A DNA stretch of 64,000 nt, taken from NCBI GenBank assembly GCA_946886565.1, contig CAMPIX010000002.1, positions 62,001-126,000 on the forward strand. The letters are read 5' to 3'. Positions 44,753-53,559 of the stretch are shown here, piece after piece. The stretch's first letter is position 1. Each line of letters opens with the position of its first letter. Under the pieces are notes generated by a model. That model was not told where the DNA came from. It saw only the letters and a program-made list of their open reading frames with translations, and made no database searches. The position numbers were made by a program, and so were the translations under genes. This DNA is from an uncultured Altererythrobacter sp. GTDB lineage: Bacteria > Pseudomonadota > Alphaproteobacteria > Sphingomonadales > Sphingomonadaceae.

Positions 44753-45355
44753 ATGCCCGATACCGTCCCTTCCTGGCTTGCCGGAGCGCTCAAGGGCTCG
44801 GGCCCGGGCGATGGACGGTTGACGCTAGCGCAGATCGGCGACGAGCGCGGCCTGGGTCGCGGTGGGTTCGTGCTGTCCAGCCCCGCGTTCGCCGACGGCG
44901 GCGATCTCGACCCCTGCTTCACCGCCGACGAGGAAGACGCCGTCGCCCCGCCGCTCGAATGGACCGCGCCGCCGCCGGGCGCGATGGAGCTCGTGCTGGT
45001 GGTCGAGGACGCCGATGCATCCGGCGATGCGCCTGCGTGTCACTGGCTGGTCTGGGGGCTGCCCGCGCAGCGCGCCAAGCTGCTCGAGGGCGAGGTGCCC
45101 CCGCGTGTGGGCAAGAACGCGCACCGCAATTCCGAGTGGCTCCTGCCCGAGCCCCCGCGCGAGGACGGCGCGCACCGCTACGTCTTCCAGCTCTTCGCGC
45201 TCGATCTGCCGCTCACGCTGATGCCCGGTGCGGGCCGTGAAGAGCTGGTCGCGGCAATGAAGGACCACGTCGTCGCAACGGCCGTTCTGACGGGGAAATA
45301 CAAGCGTCAGCCGGAGGATGCCGGAGAAGACGCTTGGGATGACGATCTTGTTTGA
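44753..45355 (+). CDS. YbhB/YbcL-like PEBP (Raf kinase inhibitor-like) protein
   Basis: 200 residues. PEBP landmarks: PPLEWTAPPPGAMELVLVVE, DADASGDAPACHWLVWGLPA (Asp and the HWLVW motif of the ligand pocket) and GAHRYVFQLFALD (here EDGAHRYVFQLFALDLPL). Bacterial members bind anionic ligands; their biological role is not defined. About 30 residues are added before the domain and an acidic tail of about 20 after it. The ATG is preceded by GACAGGAGTTAGA. It is divergent from the S41 protease over 244 bp, where both promoters must lie. Confidence 0.9.
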   Translation: MPDTVPSWLAGALKGSGPGDGRLTLAQIGDERGLGRGGFVLSSPAFADGGDLDPCFTADEEDAVAPPLEWTAPPPGAMELVLVVEDADASGDAPACHWLVWGLPAQRAKLLEGEVPPRVGKNAHRNSEWLLPEPPREDGAHRYVFQLFALDLPLTLMPGAGREELVAAMKDHVVATAVLTGKYKRQPEDAGEDAWDDDLV

Positions 45356-45390
45356 TCAGCAACACGCCAAGACCAGGAAAGGAACCTAAA

Positions 45391-45642
45391 ATGGCTGGCA
45401 AGAACAATGCACTGCAAAAACCCGTGAATCTCTCGGGCGACCTCGAGAACGTGGTCGGCAAGGGGCCGATGACGCGTGCTCAGGTCACCTCGAAGGTGTG
45501 GGACTATATCAAGGCCAACGGTCTGCAGGACAGCAAGGACAAGCGCATGATCAATCCCGACGCCAAGCTCGGCGCGGTGATCGGGAAGGATCAGATCTCG
45601 ATGTTCAAGATGACCGCCGCGGTGTCGAAGCACCTCAGCTGA
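45391..45642 (+). CDS. SWIB/MDM2-domain protein
   Basis: 83 residues covering one SWIB domain: VGKGPMTRAQVTSKVWDYIK, ANGLQDSKDKRMINPDAKLG and SMFKMTAAVSKHL. SWIB proteins in bacteria (Chlamydia, Sphingomonadales) are small chromatin-like or DNA-associated proteins of uncertain role. The ATG at 45391 has AGGAAAGGAACC 6 bp before it. It overlaps the 3' end of the convergent DoxX-like gene by 8 bp. Confidence 0.92.
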   Translation: MAGKNNALQKPVNLSGDLENVVGKGPMTRAQVTSKVWDYIKANGLQDSKDKRMINPDAKLGAVIGKDQISMFKMTAAVSKHLS

Positions 45643-46108
45643 TTCTGCTTCGCCGGCGGTGGAGCGGCCAGTCCGTGACGCCGCCGGCCCATAGCGCGAG
45701 CCACACGATGAGGGGCTGCGCGATCATCCGGGGGACGTGATACGCGAGACCCCAGCCGCCGTCGGCGCGAGCCATATCCATCGCGAAATGGTTGATGTTC
45801 GCCGGAAACACGCAGACGGCGTAGAGCGCGAGCCCGATCGCCGCAGCGCGCCTGCCCGCGTCCGACCAGGGCTGCGCCAAGCCGATTGCGCCAAAGATTT
45901 CGGCGACACCCGTCCAGAAAACGGTTGCCTCGGGCGCGGGCACCCAGGGCGGCATGATCGTCAAAAACGGCGCGGGATCGGCGATGTGCTTGTAGCCGGC
46001 GAAGGCATAGAACACGGCGAATAGCCAGCGCACGGCGGTACGCCAGGTCACCGAAGATTTCCCCGCATAGAAGCTGGCGGCGCTAGGTTGGTTCGTCGCA
46101 TCCGCCAT
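45635..46108 (-). CDS. DoxX-like membrane protein
   Basis: 157 residues with four membrane segments: RWLFAVFYAFAGYKHIADP, VFWTGVAEIFGAIGLA, AIGLALYAVCVFPANINHF, and MIAQPLIVWLALWAGG. The pattern of a G-x-x-K in segment 1 and E-x-x-G in segment 2 is typical of DoxX/COG4270 proteins, which may take part in redox or thiosulfate handling; the function is not known here. Divergent from the DUF72 gene, with only 14 bp between the starts, so the two promoters must overlap or lie within the genes. Confidence 0.85.
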   Translation of the reverse strand: MADATNQPSAASFYAGKSSVTWRTAVRWLFAVFYAFAGYKHIADPAPFLTIMPPWVPAPEATVFWTGVAEIFGAIGLAQPWSDAGRRAAAIGLALYAVCVFPANINHFAMDMARADGGWGLAYHVPRMIAQPLIVWLALWAGGVTDWPLHRRRSRIS

Positions 46109-46122
46109 GGCATAGGGCGCGA

Positions 46123-46926
46123 ATGACGATCCGAACAGGCATCGGCGGCTGGACCTACCCCGAATGGCGCGGGGGCGCGTTCTATCCCGAAGGACTGCGC
46201 CAGGCGGACGAACTCGCCTATGCCGCCGACCACATCGGCGCAATCGAGATCAACGGCACCTTCTACCGCCTGCAGAAGCCCGAGAGCTTCGCCAGGTGGC
46301 GCGACGAGACCCGCGAGGGGTTCGTCTTCGCGCTCAAGGGTTCGCGCTTCGTCACCAACCGCAAGGATCTGTCGCAGGCGGGGGAATCGATTGCAAAGTT
46401 CGTTGGGCAGGGGATCGTCGAGCTCGGCGACAAGCTCGGGCCGCTGCTGTGGCAGCTCGCCAAGACCAAGCGCTTCGACGCCGACGAGATCCGCGCTTTC
46501 CTCGCGCTCCTGCCGCGCGAGCACGAAGGCGTGACGCTGCGCCACGCTGTGGAGATCGGGCACGAGAGCTTCGCCTGCGCCGAATTCGTCGACCTCGCGC
46601 GTTCCGCCGGGGTGGCGATCGTCTGGTCGGAGGACGCGGGACGCGCCGAGATCGCCGATCGGACCGCCGATTTCGCCTATCTGCGGTGCCAGAAGATGCG
46701 CTCCGAATGCCCGACCGGCTACGACGAGGAGGGGCTCGGTCGCATCGCGCGCATGTGCCGCTCGTGGGCCGAGGGGCATACCCCGCAGGGCTTGCCGTAC
46801 GCCGGCGAACGTGCAGATAGTCGCAGCTCGGGCGGCGACGTGTTCGCTTTCATGATCAACGGCGCGAAGGAACGCGCTCCGGCGGCCGCGATGGCGCTCG
46901 CCGAAAAACTGGGGGGATCGCAATGA
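46123..46926 (+). CDS. DUF72-family protein
   Basis: 267 residues with the TIM-barrel-like DUF72 pattern: [20 protein letters not shown] at the start, [20 protein letters not shown], then [18 protein letters not shown], and FAYLRCQK near the end. The family (YecE) is widely conserved without known activity. A short overlap of 4 bp with the following dipeptidase gene suggests co-transcription. Start ATG 46123 follows the divergent DoxX start closely. Confidence 0.9.
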   Translation: MTIRTGIGGWTYPEWRGGAFYPEGLRQADELAYAADHIGAIEINGTFYRLQKPESFARWRDETREGFVFALKGSRFVTNRKDLSQAGESIAKFVGQGIVELGDKLGPLLWQLAKTKRFDADEIRAFLALLPREHEGVTLRHAVEIGHESFACAEFVDLARSAGVAIVWSEDAGRAEIADRTADFAYLRCQKMRSECPTGYDEEGLGRIARMCRSWAEGHTPQGLPYAGERADSRSSGGDVFAFMINGAKERAPAAAMALAEKLGGSQ

Positions 46927-48179
46927 AGCTTTCGTATCTGGTATCCGCGTCGGCGCTGTTGCTGGCGTCGAGCGCGTGGGCGCAGTCGCCGGAGCAGGTC
47001 GCCGAGGCCGCGCTCGAAGAGGCGCCGGTGTTCGACGGGCACAACGACGTGCCCGGCCAGCTGCGTGGCCGCTGGGGCAATGTGATCGGGGAGTTCGATT
47101 TCGTCGACACCACCGACACGGGCGGCGAGCATGCCGAACAGCGCGCGATGCACACCGACCTCAACCGGCTGCGCGAAGGCAAGGTCGGCGCGCAGTTCTG
47201 GTCGGTCTATGTTTCCGCGGAGCTCGAGGAGCCCGAAGCGGTGCAGGCAACCATCGAGCAGATCGACGTGACCAAGCGGCTCGTCGCGCGCTATCCGGAT
47301 GATCTGGCGCTGGCGCTGACCGCGGACGAGGTCGAGGCTGCGGTGGAGGCGGGCAAGATCGCTTCGTTGATCGGGATGGAAGGCGGGCACTCGATCGGCT
47401 CCAGTCTCGCAGTGCTGCGCCAGATGTATGAGCTGGGCGCGCGGTACATGACGCTGACCCACTCGAAGACGCTCTCGTGGGCCGACAGCGCGACCGACGC
47501 GCCGGTGCACGACGGGCTCACCGAGTTCGGCAAGAACGTCGTGCGCGAGATGAACCGGCTCGGCATGCTCGTCGACCTCAGTCACGTGAGCGAGGCAACG
47601 ATGAGCGACGCGCTGGATGTCACGACCGCGCCGGTGATCTTCAGCCACTCGGGCGCGCGGGCGGTGAACGGCCACGCGCGCAACGTGCCCGATTCGATCC
47701 TGCGCCGCCTGCCGGAGAACGGCGGCGTGGTGATGGTCGTCGGCCTGCCGGGCTACCTCGGCGAGGATCTGCGTCAGTGGTATGCGCGGCACGAGGCCGA
47801 AGTCGCGCGGCTGGAGACGCTATGGCAGGGCCAGCCGGACAAGGTCGCGGCGGGGATTGCCGAATGGGAAAGCGCCAATCCCGAACCGAAGGCGACCGTT
47901 TCCGACATGGCCGACCATATCGACCATATCCGCGAAGTGGCCGGGATCGATCACATCGGGATCGGCGGCGACTACGACGGAATGGACACGGGGCCGGTCG
48001 GGATGGAGGATGTCTCGGGCTATCCGGCGCTGTTCGTCGAACTCGCACGGCGCGGCTACAGCCAGGAGGATTTGGAGAAGATTTCGATGCGCAACGTGCT
48101 GCGCGCAATGCGCGGGGCCGAAGCGACCGCCGCTGCGCAGGCCGACATGCCGCCGATCGAGACGCCGGTGCCCGATTGA
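46923..48179 (+). CDS. Exported membrane dipeptidase (M19 family)
   Basis: 418 residues. A signal peptide ([20 protein letters not shown]) is followed by the renal dipeptidase core: [12 protein letters not shown] (metal-binding HxD), [20 protein letters not shown] (metal Glu), [36 protein letters not shown] and [11 protein letters not shown] (Asp). It hydrolyses dipeptides or related compounds with two zinc ions, probably in the periplasm. The ATG overlaps the stop of the DUF72 gene by 4 bp. It converges with the small DUF3008 gene, 7 bp apart. Confidence 0.94.
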   Translation: MKLSYLVSASALLLASSAWAQSPEQVAEAALEEAPVFDGHNDVPGQLRGRWGNVIGEFDFVDTTDTGGEHAEQRAMHTDLNRLREGKVGAQFWSVYVSAELEEPEAVQATIEQIDVTKRLVARYPDDLALALTADEVEAAVEAGKIASLIGMEGGHSIGSSLAVLRQMYELGARYMTLTHSKTLSWADSATDAPVHDGLTEFGKNVVREMNRLGMLVDLSHVSEATMSDALDVTTAPVIFSHSGARAVNGHARNVPDSILRRLPENGGVVMVVGLPGYLGEDLRQWYARHEAEVARLETLWQGQPDKVAAGIAEWESANPEPKATVSDMADHIDHIREVAGIDHIGIGGDYDGMDTGPVGMEDVSGYPALFVELARRGYSQEDLEKISMRNVLRAMRGAEATAAAQADMPPIETPVPD

Positions 48180-48186
48180 ACAGGCG

Positions 48187-48375
48187 TCAGTCGTCAGACT
48201 TCTTGTCGGGCAGGTTCTTGCGATCGGTTTCGGCGAATTCCTCGAGCTCGCTTTCGCTCATCGAATCGTACATGCTCTTCGAAGCGCCTTGAAGGTCCGA
48301 GACCTTGGTGTCGCCGCGCTTGGCGGAAAGCGCCGCTCCGGCGGCTTGCTGCTGGGCTTTGGACTTGGCTGGCAT
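48187..48375 (-). CDS. DUF3008-family small protein
   Basis: 62 residues, hydrophilic: PAKSKAQQQAAGAALSAKRG, then SKSMYDSMSESELEEFAETD and a Lys/Asp tail. This matches the DUF3008 family of small, basic-then-acidic proteins often found near stress genes. The ATG at 48375 has GAGTCGCACG upstream. It is the last gene of a minus-strand trio (48925-48187) of small stress-type proteins. Confidence 0.82.
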   Translation of the reverse strand: MPAKSKAQQQAAGAALSAKRGDTKVSDLQGASKSMYDSMSESELEEFAETDRKNLPDKKSDD

Positions 48376-48389
48376 CGTGCGACTCCTTG

Positions 48390-48620
48390 TCAGTTCCCGT
48401 CGAGTTCCGATCCCAGCTTGAGAACTTCGTCCCCGTCGCCCTGCCGGATCAGGTAGGCCGGATCGTCCTCGCTTCCCTTGCGCTTCACCGTCGCGCTCTT
48501 GAGCGTGCGTTCGACCTCGCGCTCGAAGCGTTCGACGACTTTGCCCCGGCCTTCGCCGGTGCCCCAGTTCCACTTCACGGCTTGATCGGTGCGGAAGCTG
48601 TTGGCCCCTGCCACGCTCAT
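48390..48620 (-). CDS. Hypervirulence-associated TUDOR-domain (DUF2945) protein
   Basis: 76 residues with the DUF2945 pattern: the AVKWNWGTGEGRGKVVERFE strand start, then KRKGSEDDPAYLIRQGDGDE and VLKLGSEL. The short beta domain is found in small bacterial and fungal proteins linked to stress or virulence but has no proven activity. It overlaps the upstream single-pass membrane protein gene by 4 bp and is followed after 14 bp by the DUF3008 gene. Confidence 0.87.
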   Translation of the reverse strand: MSVAGANSFRTDQAVKWNWGTGEGRGKVVERFEREVERTLKSATVKRKGSEDDPAYLIRQGDGDEVLKLGSELDGN

Positions 48621-48925
48621 TTCTCGTCCCGGCCGGGGTCGTCGGCGGGGCTGTTGTTGCCCTCAGGCGCTCCCTCGATATCGTCGACCCGCTCGGCGAC
48701 CACGCTGTCGGTGGCGAGGTCGCGTTGGGCCGCTTCCATCCGGCCGGCGACCGTGGCTTCTTCCTCGCGCTCGCTTTGCGTAAATGCGCCGGTGATCCAG
48801 ATGAGCGAGAGGAAGCCGATCACTAGGATCAGCCCCACCACCAGTACCCAGCGCACGACGCCTTCCTTGGAGCCGCCGCTCGCCTCGGTCTCGTTCATGT
48901 GAACTTCGTCGCCCCGTCGTTCCAT
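48617..48925 (-). CDS. Small single-pass membrane hypothetical protein
   Basis: 102 residues with one hydrophobic segment at about 25-46 (VRWVLVVGLILVIGFLSLIW), a polar N-terminus and an acidic C-terminal half. It is not recognised as a named family. The start is set at ATG 48925, with GCGGGAGACGAACG as ribosome site; ATG 48898 is an alternative. Its stop overlaps the start of the DUF2945 gene (4 bp), so they form a translationally coupled pair. Confidence 0.7.
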   Translation of the reverse strand: MERRGDEVHMNETEASGGSKEGVVRWVLVVGLILVIGFLSLIWITGAFTQSEREEEATVAGRMEAAQRDLATDSVVAERVDDIEGAPEGNNSPADDPGRDEK

Positions 48926-49011
48926 CGTTCGTCTCCCGCAAATGCCGACCCTGGTCGTTCGGGCAAATTACGTTCGGCGCGGGCGAATGTTCCTGTTGTG
49001 TGCGAGGTCGG

Positions 49012-49833
49012 TCAGTCGCGCAGCAGATCGTTGATTGCGGTCTTCTCGCGGGTCTGCGCATCGACCGTCTTCACGATCACCGCGCAGGCGAGCGAGGGGC
49101 CGCCGTTCGGGTCGGGCAGGGTGCCCGGCACCACGACCGAGTAGGGCGGGATCGCGCCGCGGGTGACCGCGCCGGTCGCGCGGTCGACGATCTTGGTCGA
49201 CTGGGTGACGAACACGCCCATCGCGACCACGCTGCCTTCGCCGACGATCACGCCCTCGACGATCTCCGAGCGCGCGCCGATGAAGCAGTTGTCGCCGATG
49301 ATCGTGGGATTCGCCTGAAGCGGCTCGAGCACCCCGCCGATCCCCGCGCCGGCGGAGATGTGGCAGTTCTTGCCCACTTGCGCGCAGCTGCCGACCGAGG
49401 CCCAGGTGTCGATCATCGTGCCGTCGCCGACATGCGCGCCGATGTTGACGAAGCTCGGCATCAGCACCACGCCGCGGCCGATATGGCTGCCGCGCCGCAC
49501 GATCGCGCCGGGGACCACGCGGAAGCCCGCGGCGGCGAAGCGCGCGTCGTCCCACCCGGCGAACTTGCTCGGCACCTTGTCGTAGGCGGGCGCGCCCACT
49601 GCGCCCTCGATCACCGCGTTGTCGCGCAGGCGGAAGCTCAGCAGCACCGCCTTCTTGAGCCACTGGTTGACCTTCCAACCACCCGATCCGTCCGGCTCGG
49701 CGACGCGCGCCTTGCCGCTGTCGATCAGCTCGATCGCGGCTTCGACCTGCTCGCGCACTTCGGTCGAGTGCGGGCCGACATCGGCGCGGTTGTCCCACGC
49801 GGTCTCGATGGCGGTTGCGAGGTCTGCGGTCAT
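49012..49833 (-). CDS. dapD: Tetrahydrodipicolinate N-succinyltransferase DapD
   Basis: 273 residues. A helical N-terminal domain ([20 protein letters not shown]) is followed by left-handed beta-helix hexapeptide repeats: [40 protein letters not shown], and [20 protein letters not shown]. It transfers succinate from succinyl-CoA to tetrahydrodipicolinate in lysine and diaminopimelate biosynthesis. It lies downstream of the kinase gene on the same strand, 35 bp after its stop, and may be partly read from that operon although its job is unrelated. Confidence 0.97.
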   Translation of the reverse strand: MTADLATAIETAWDNRADVGPHSTEVREQVEAAIELIDSGKARVAEPDGSGGWKVNQWLKKAVLLSFRLRDNAVIEGAVGAPAYDKVPSKFAGWDDARFAAAGFRVVPGAIVRRGSHIGRGVVLMPSFVNIGAHVGDGTMIDTWASVGSCAQVGKNCHISAGAGIGGVLEPLQANPTIIGDNCFIGARSEIVEGVIVGEGSVVAMGVFVTQSTKIVDRATGAVTRGAIPPYSVVVPGTLPDPNGGPSLACAVIVKTVDAQTREKTAINDLLRD

Positions 49834-49868
49834 GGGTAGCGCTCCGGTCGATTGGCTTCGCCCGGCTG

Positions 49869-50951
49869 CTAGTCGAGCCCCGCGCTCCGCGCAAACTGAT
49901 AGGCACGCTCGACCAGCGGGCCGACGCGTTCGGACATCTGCTTCGCGTGCGCCGAGGACGCGGTGCCGTCGATCACGCGTTTCTTGATGCCTTGCATGAT
50001 GCCCGCGAGCCGGAACAGGTTGTAGGCGAAGTACCAGTCCATCGGCGGCACCGGATAGCCGGTGCGTGCGACGTAGCGCTCGACCGCCTCCTCCACGCCC
50101 GGAATGCCGAGCGCGGGCAGGTCGAGCCCGAGCAGCCCGGCGCGCCCGTCGGTCGGGCTGTACCAGCTGAGCATGAAGTAGCTGAAATCGGCGATCGGAT
50201 CGCCGAGCGTCGACAGCTCCCAATCGAGCACAGCGAGCACGCGATCCTCGGTCTTGTGAAAGATCAGGTTGTCGAGCCGGTAGTCGCCGTGGACCACCGA
50301 GCTCTCGTGCTGCGGCGGCACGGTCTGCGGCAGCCACTCGATCAGCCGCTCCATCTGCTCCATGTGCTCGGTTTCGGAGAGCTTGTACTGCTTGGTCCAG
50401 CGGGCGATCTGGCGCGCGCAGTAGTCGGTTGGCTTGCCGAACTGGCCGAGCCCGATCGCTTCTGGGTCCTTCAGGTGAAGGTCGGCCATCGTGTCGATCA
50501 TCGAATGGTAGATTTCGCGCCGCTCTTCGGGCGCGCTGTTCGGCAGCGCGCCGTTCCACAAGCTGCGCCCGTCGGCGAGGCCCATGACGAAGAACTTCGA
50601 CCCGAGGACCTCGGGGTCCTCGCACAGCCCGTAAGTCTTCGGCACTGGGAACCCGGTCGGCCCGAGGGCGGCCATCGCCTTGTACTCGCGGTCGACCGCG
50701 TGTGCGCTCGGCAGCAGTTTGCCGAAGGGCTGGCGGCGCAGGACGTAGGATGTGCCGGGCGTATCGACGCGGTAGGTCGGGTTCGACTGGCCGCCCTTGA
50801 ACTTCGACAGGCTCAGCGGACCGGCGAAACCCTCGACATTGGCCTCCATCCACGCGGTCAGCGCCGCTTCGTCGAGCCGGTCGCGCTCGGGCACCGCGAC
50901 GGTGCCGACCATTTCCTTCTCGTAGTCGATCGCCGGGCCGGTTTCACTCAT
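49869..50951 (-). CDS. APH-type kinase, ACAD10/11 kinase-domain-like
   Basis: 360 residues of the aminoglycoside phosphotransferase fold: [20 protein letters not shown] (nucleotide loop), VLRRQPFG, catalytic loop [15 protein letters not shown], and metal loop [20 protein letters not shown]. This subgroup is related to the kinase domain of mammalian ACAD10/11 and bacterial LvaA, which phosphorylate the hydroxyl of 4-hydroxyacyl-CoAs. That function is inferred, supported by the ACAD11-like dehydrogenase two genes upstream. Its ATG overlaps the stop of the alcohol dehydrogenase gene by one base. Confidence 0.88.
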   Translation of the reverse strand: MSETGPAIDYEKEMVGTVAVPERDRLDEAALTAWMEANVEGFAGPLSLSKFKGGQSNPTYRVDTPGTSYVLRRQPFGKLLPSAHAVDREYKAMAALGPTGFPVPKTYGLCEDPEVLGSKFFVMGLADGRSLWNGALPNSAPEERREIYHSMIDTMADLHLKDPEAIGLGQFGKPTDYCARQIARWTKQYKLSETEHMEQMERLIEWLPQTVPPQHESSVVHGDYRLDNLIFHKTEDRVLAVLDWELSTLGDPIADFSYFMLSWYSPTDGRAGLLGLDLPALGIPGVEEAVERYVARTGYPVPPMDWYFAYNLFRLAGIMQGIKKRVIDGTASSAHAKQMSERVGPLVERAYQFARSAGLD

Positions 50952-52042
50952 CAGTCGAACACCACCACGCTGCGCGCGCTGTGGCCGCTGCGCATTTTGT
51001 CGAACCCGGCGTTGATCTCCTCCAGCGGGATGCGCTCGGCGATGATCGTGTCGAGATCGAGCAGGCCGCGCATGTAGAAATCGACCAGCCGCGGCAGGTC
51101 GACCGGGAAGTGGTTCATGCCCATGATCGCGCCCTGGAGCTTCTTGCCGGAGAGCAGGTCCATCGCCGCGAGCCCGACCTTGCAGTCCAATGGCATCATG
51201 CCGAGGATCGTCGCGGTGCCGCCGCGGCGCAGGACCTTGACCGCGAGATCGGCGCTCGCCTGCCGCCCGACCGCCTCGATCGCGTGGTGCACGCCGCCGT
51301 CCGACAGGCGCACGATCTGCTCGACCGCATCCTCGGCCATGGCATCGACCGCGTCGGTCGCGCCGAGAACTTTGGCGAGCTCGCGCTTTTCGGCGATCGG
51401 ATCGACCGCGATCACCTTGCCCGCGCCGGCGATCTTCGCCGCGTTGACCGCCGCGAGGCCCACGCCGCCGCAGCCGATCACCGCCACCGTCTCGCCGGGG
51501 ATGAGCTTGCAGGCGTTGAACACCGTGCCCGCGCCGGTGGTCACCGCGCAGCCGATTACCGCCGCGCGGTCGAGCGGCATGTCCTTGTCGATCGCGACGC
51601 AGGCGTGCTCGTGGATCAGCATCTGCTCGCAGAAGGCCGAGAGGTTGAGCATCTGCTGGACCGGGCCGGAGCCGTCGGCGCGCGCGATGCGTGGCGCGTC
51701 GGTCTGCGCGCGGCGGGTGTCCCCGCCCATGCACAGCGCCATGCGGCCGGTGACGCAGAACTCGCAATGCCCGCAAAATGCGCTGAGGCACGAGACGACA
51801 TGGTCGCCGGGCTTCACCGTGCGCACTTCGCTGCCGACCGCGCGCACCACGCCTGCCGCCTCGTGACCGGGAATCGCGGGCAGGGGATGCGGGTAAGCGC
51901 CGTCGATGAAGTGCAGGTCCGAATGACACAGCCCGCAGGCCTTGGTGTCGATCAGGACCTCGTGCGGGCCGGGCTCGGCCAGTTCGACCTCGCCGATGAC
52001 GAGGCCCTTGCCGGGCTGTTCGAGGATTGCTGCCTTGGCCAT
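50951..52042 (-). CDS. Zinc-dependent alcohol dehydrogenase (MDR family)
   Basis: 363 residues. The catalytic zinc site is CGLCHSDLHFIDGAYPHPLP with GHEAAGVV. Structural zinc cysteines appear as CLSAFCGHCEFCVTGRMALC. The NAD-binding Rossmann motif is VAVIGCGGVGLAAVNAAKIA. The overall form resembles class III/zinc-binding long-chain alcohol dehydrogenases that oxidise alcohols to aldehydes. Between the kinase and the ACAD11-like gene, it may oxidise a hydroxyl or aldehyde of the same substrate. The gene starts 139 bp downstream of the ACAD gene end, with an inverted repeat between. Confidence 0.94.
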   Translation of the reverse strand: MAKAAILEQPGKGLVIGEVELAEPGPHEVLIDTKACGLCHSDLHFIDGAYPHPLPAIPGHEAAGVVRAVGSEVRTVKPGDHVVSCLSAFCGHCEFCVTGRMALCMGGDTRRAQTDAPRIARADGSGPVQQMLNLSAFCEQMLIHEHACVAIDKDMPLDRAAVIGCAVTTGAGTVFNACKLIPGETVAVIGCGGVGLAAVNAAKIAGAGKVIAVDPIAEKRELAKVLGATDAVDAMAEDAVEQIVRLSDGGVHHAIEAVGRQASADLAVKVLRRGGTATILGMMPLDCKVGLAAMDLLSGKKLQGAIMGMNHFPVDLPRLVDFYMRGLLDLDTIIAERIPLEEINAGFDKMRSGHSARSVVVFD

Positions 52043-52060
52043 GATACTCCCTTCGTGGTG

Positions 52061-52179
52061 CTTCGAGACGAGGTTCAGCCCTTCGACAATCTCAGGACTT
52101 CACCTCTCCTCGGCATGAGCGGTGAATAGAGATTCCGCTCATCCTGAGGAGCGAGGACGTATGTCCGAGCGTCTCGAAG
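52061..52179. repeat. Inverted repeat between ADH and ACAD genes
   Basis: The outer arms CTTCGAGACG (52061-52070) and CGTCTCGAAG (52170-52179) are perfect. Inside lie CCCTTCGACAATCTCAGGA and ATGAGCGG/CCGCTCAT halves, the latter followed by CCTGAGGAG. This arrangement is seen in dispersed alphaproteobacterial intergenic repeats. It covers almost all of the 139 bp between the two genes. Confidence 0.8.
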
Positions 52180-52181
52180 GA

Positions 52182-53468
52182 TCAGCGCGCCGCTCCCATG
52201 TCGCCCGAGCTCATCGCGTCGCTGCCCGGCTGCGGGGCGTGCTTGGCGAACTCCATCCGCGCGATCGAGCGCGCGTGGACCTCGTCAGGCCCGTCCGCCA
52301 AGCGCAGCGTGCGCTGGTGGGCGTAGGCCTTGGCGAGCCCGAAATCCTCCGACACGCCGCCGCCGCCGTGCGCCTGGATCGCATCGTCGATGATCTTGAG
52401 CGCCATGTTGGGCGCCTGAACCTTGATCATGGCGATTTCCTGCTTGGCGGTCTTGTTGCCGACCTTGTCCATCATGTCGGCGGCCTTGAGGCACAGCAGG
52501 CGGGTCATGTCGATGTCGATCCGCGCGCGGGCGACGCGTTCCTCCCACACCGAATGCTTGTAGATCGGCTTGCCGAATGCCTCGCGCGCCTGCAGCCGGC
52601 GGCACATCTTGGCGAGCGCTTCCTCGGCGACGCCGATCGTGCGCATGCAGTGATGGATACGGCCCGGCCCGAGGCGGCCCTGCGCGATCTCGAACCCGCG
52701 CCCTTCGCCGAGCAGCAGATTGTCGGCCGGGACGCGCACGTCCTCGAGCGAGATTTCCATGTGTCCGTGCGGTGCATCGTCGTAGCCGAACACGGGCAGG
52801 TGGCGCTCGATCGTCACGCCCTCGGCGTCGAGCGGCATGACGATCATCGACTGCTGCGCGTGGCGCTGGGCGCCAGCATCGGTCTTGCCCATGACGATCG
52901 CGATCTCGCACCGCGGGTCGCCCGCGCCCGAGGACCACCACTTGCGCCCGTTGATGACATAGTGGTCGCCGTCGCGCTCGATCCGGGTCTCGATATTGGT
53001 CGCGTCCGAGCTGGCGACTTGCGGTTCGGTCATCAGGAAGGCGGAGCGGATTTCGCCCTCCATCAGCGGCTTCAGCCACTGGTCCTTCTGCGCGCGGGTG
53101 CCGTAGCGGTGGAACACCTCCATGTTGCCGGTGTCGGGCGCCGAGCAGTTGAACACCTCGCTCGCCCAGCCGATGCGGCCCATCTCCTCGGCGCAGAGCG
53201 CGTATTCGAGGTTGGTCAGGCCCGGCCCGTCGAACTCGAAGCTGTCGTCGACGTGACTCAACTGGCCCTGGGGCGGCATGAACAGGTTCCAGATGCCCTG
53301 CGCTTTGGCCTTGGCCTTCATGTCCTCGACGATCGGGATCACCTTCCACCGGTCGCCCTCGGCGTCCTGCTTGGCGTAGGTGCCGGTGTTCGGGCGGACG
53401 TTGGCCTCGATGAAGTCGCGCACCCGGTCGCGCCAGTACCGTTGCCGTTCGGTGGGTTCGAAGTCCAT
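52182..53468 (-). CDS. ACAD10/11-type acyl-CoA dehydrogenase
   Basis: 428 residues. Blocks match mammalian ACAD11 closely: [60 protein letters not shown], with [15 protein letters not shown] just after, and [17 protein letters not shown] and [24 protein letters not shown]11-type enzymes act on 4-phosphorylated acyl-CoA, removing phosphate to give enoyl-CoA; FAD-dependent. The kinase that would supply the phosphorylated substrate is two genes downstream. No kinase domain is fused here, unlike the mammalian proteins. Start ATG 53468; homology begins at [20 protein letters not shown]. Confidence 0.9.
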   Translation of the reverse strand: MDFEPTERQRYWRDRVRDFIEANVRPNTGTYAKQDAEGDRWKVIPIVEDMKAKAKAQGIWNLFMPPQGQLSHVDDSFEFDGPGLTNLEYALCAEEMGRIGWASEVFNCSAPDTGNMEVFHRYGTRAQKDQWLKPLMEGEIRSAFLMTEPQVASSDATNIETRIERDGDHYVINGRKWWSSGAGDPRCEIAIVMGKTDAGAQRHAQQSMIVMPLDAEGVTIERHLPVFGYDDAPHGHMEISLEDVRVPADNLLLGEGRGFEIAQGRLGPGRIHHCMRTIGVAEEALAKMCRRLQAREAFGKPIYKHSVWEERVARARIDIDMTRLLCLKAADMMDKVGNKTAKQEIAMIKVQAPNMALKIIDDAIQAHGGGGVSEDFGLAKAYAHQRTLRLADGPDEVHARSIARMEFAKHAPQPGSDAMSSGDMGAAR

Positions 53469-53559
53469 GTCCGCTGTTTCCTCTCTAAGCTTTCAAGTCC
53501 GTTTCGTTGCGAAACTGGCAGAGGCGCAGACGCACGCCAAGCTGCAATTCGCATTGAGT

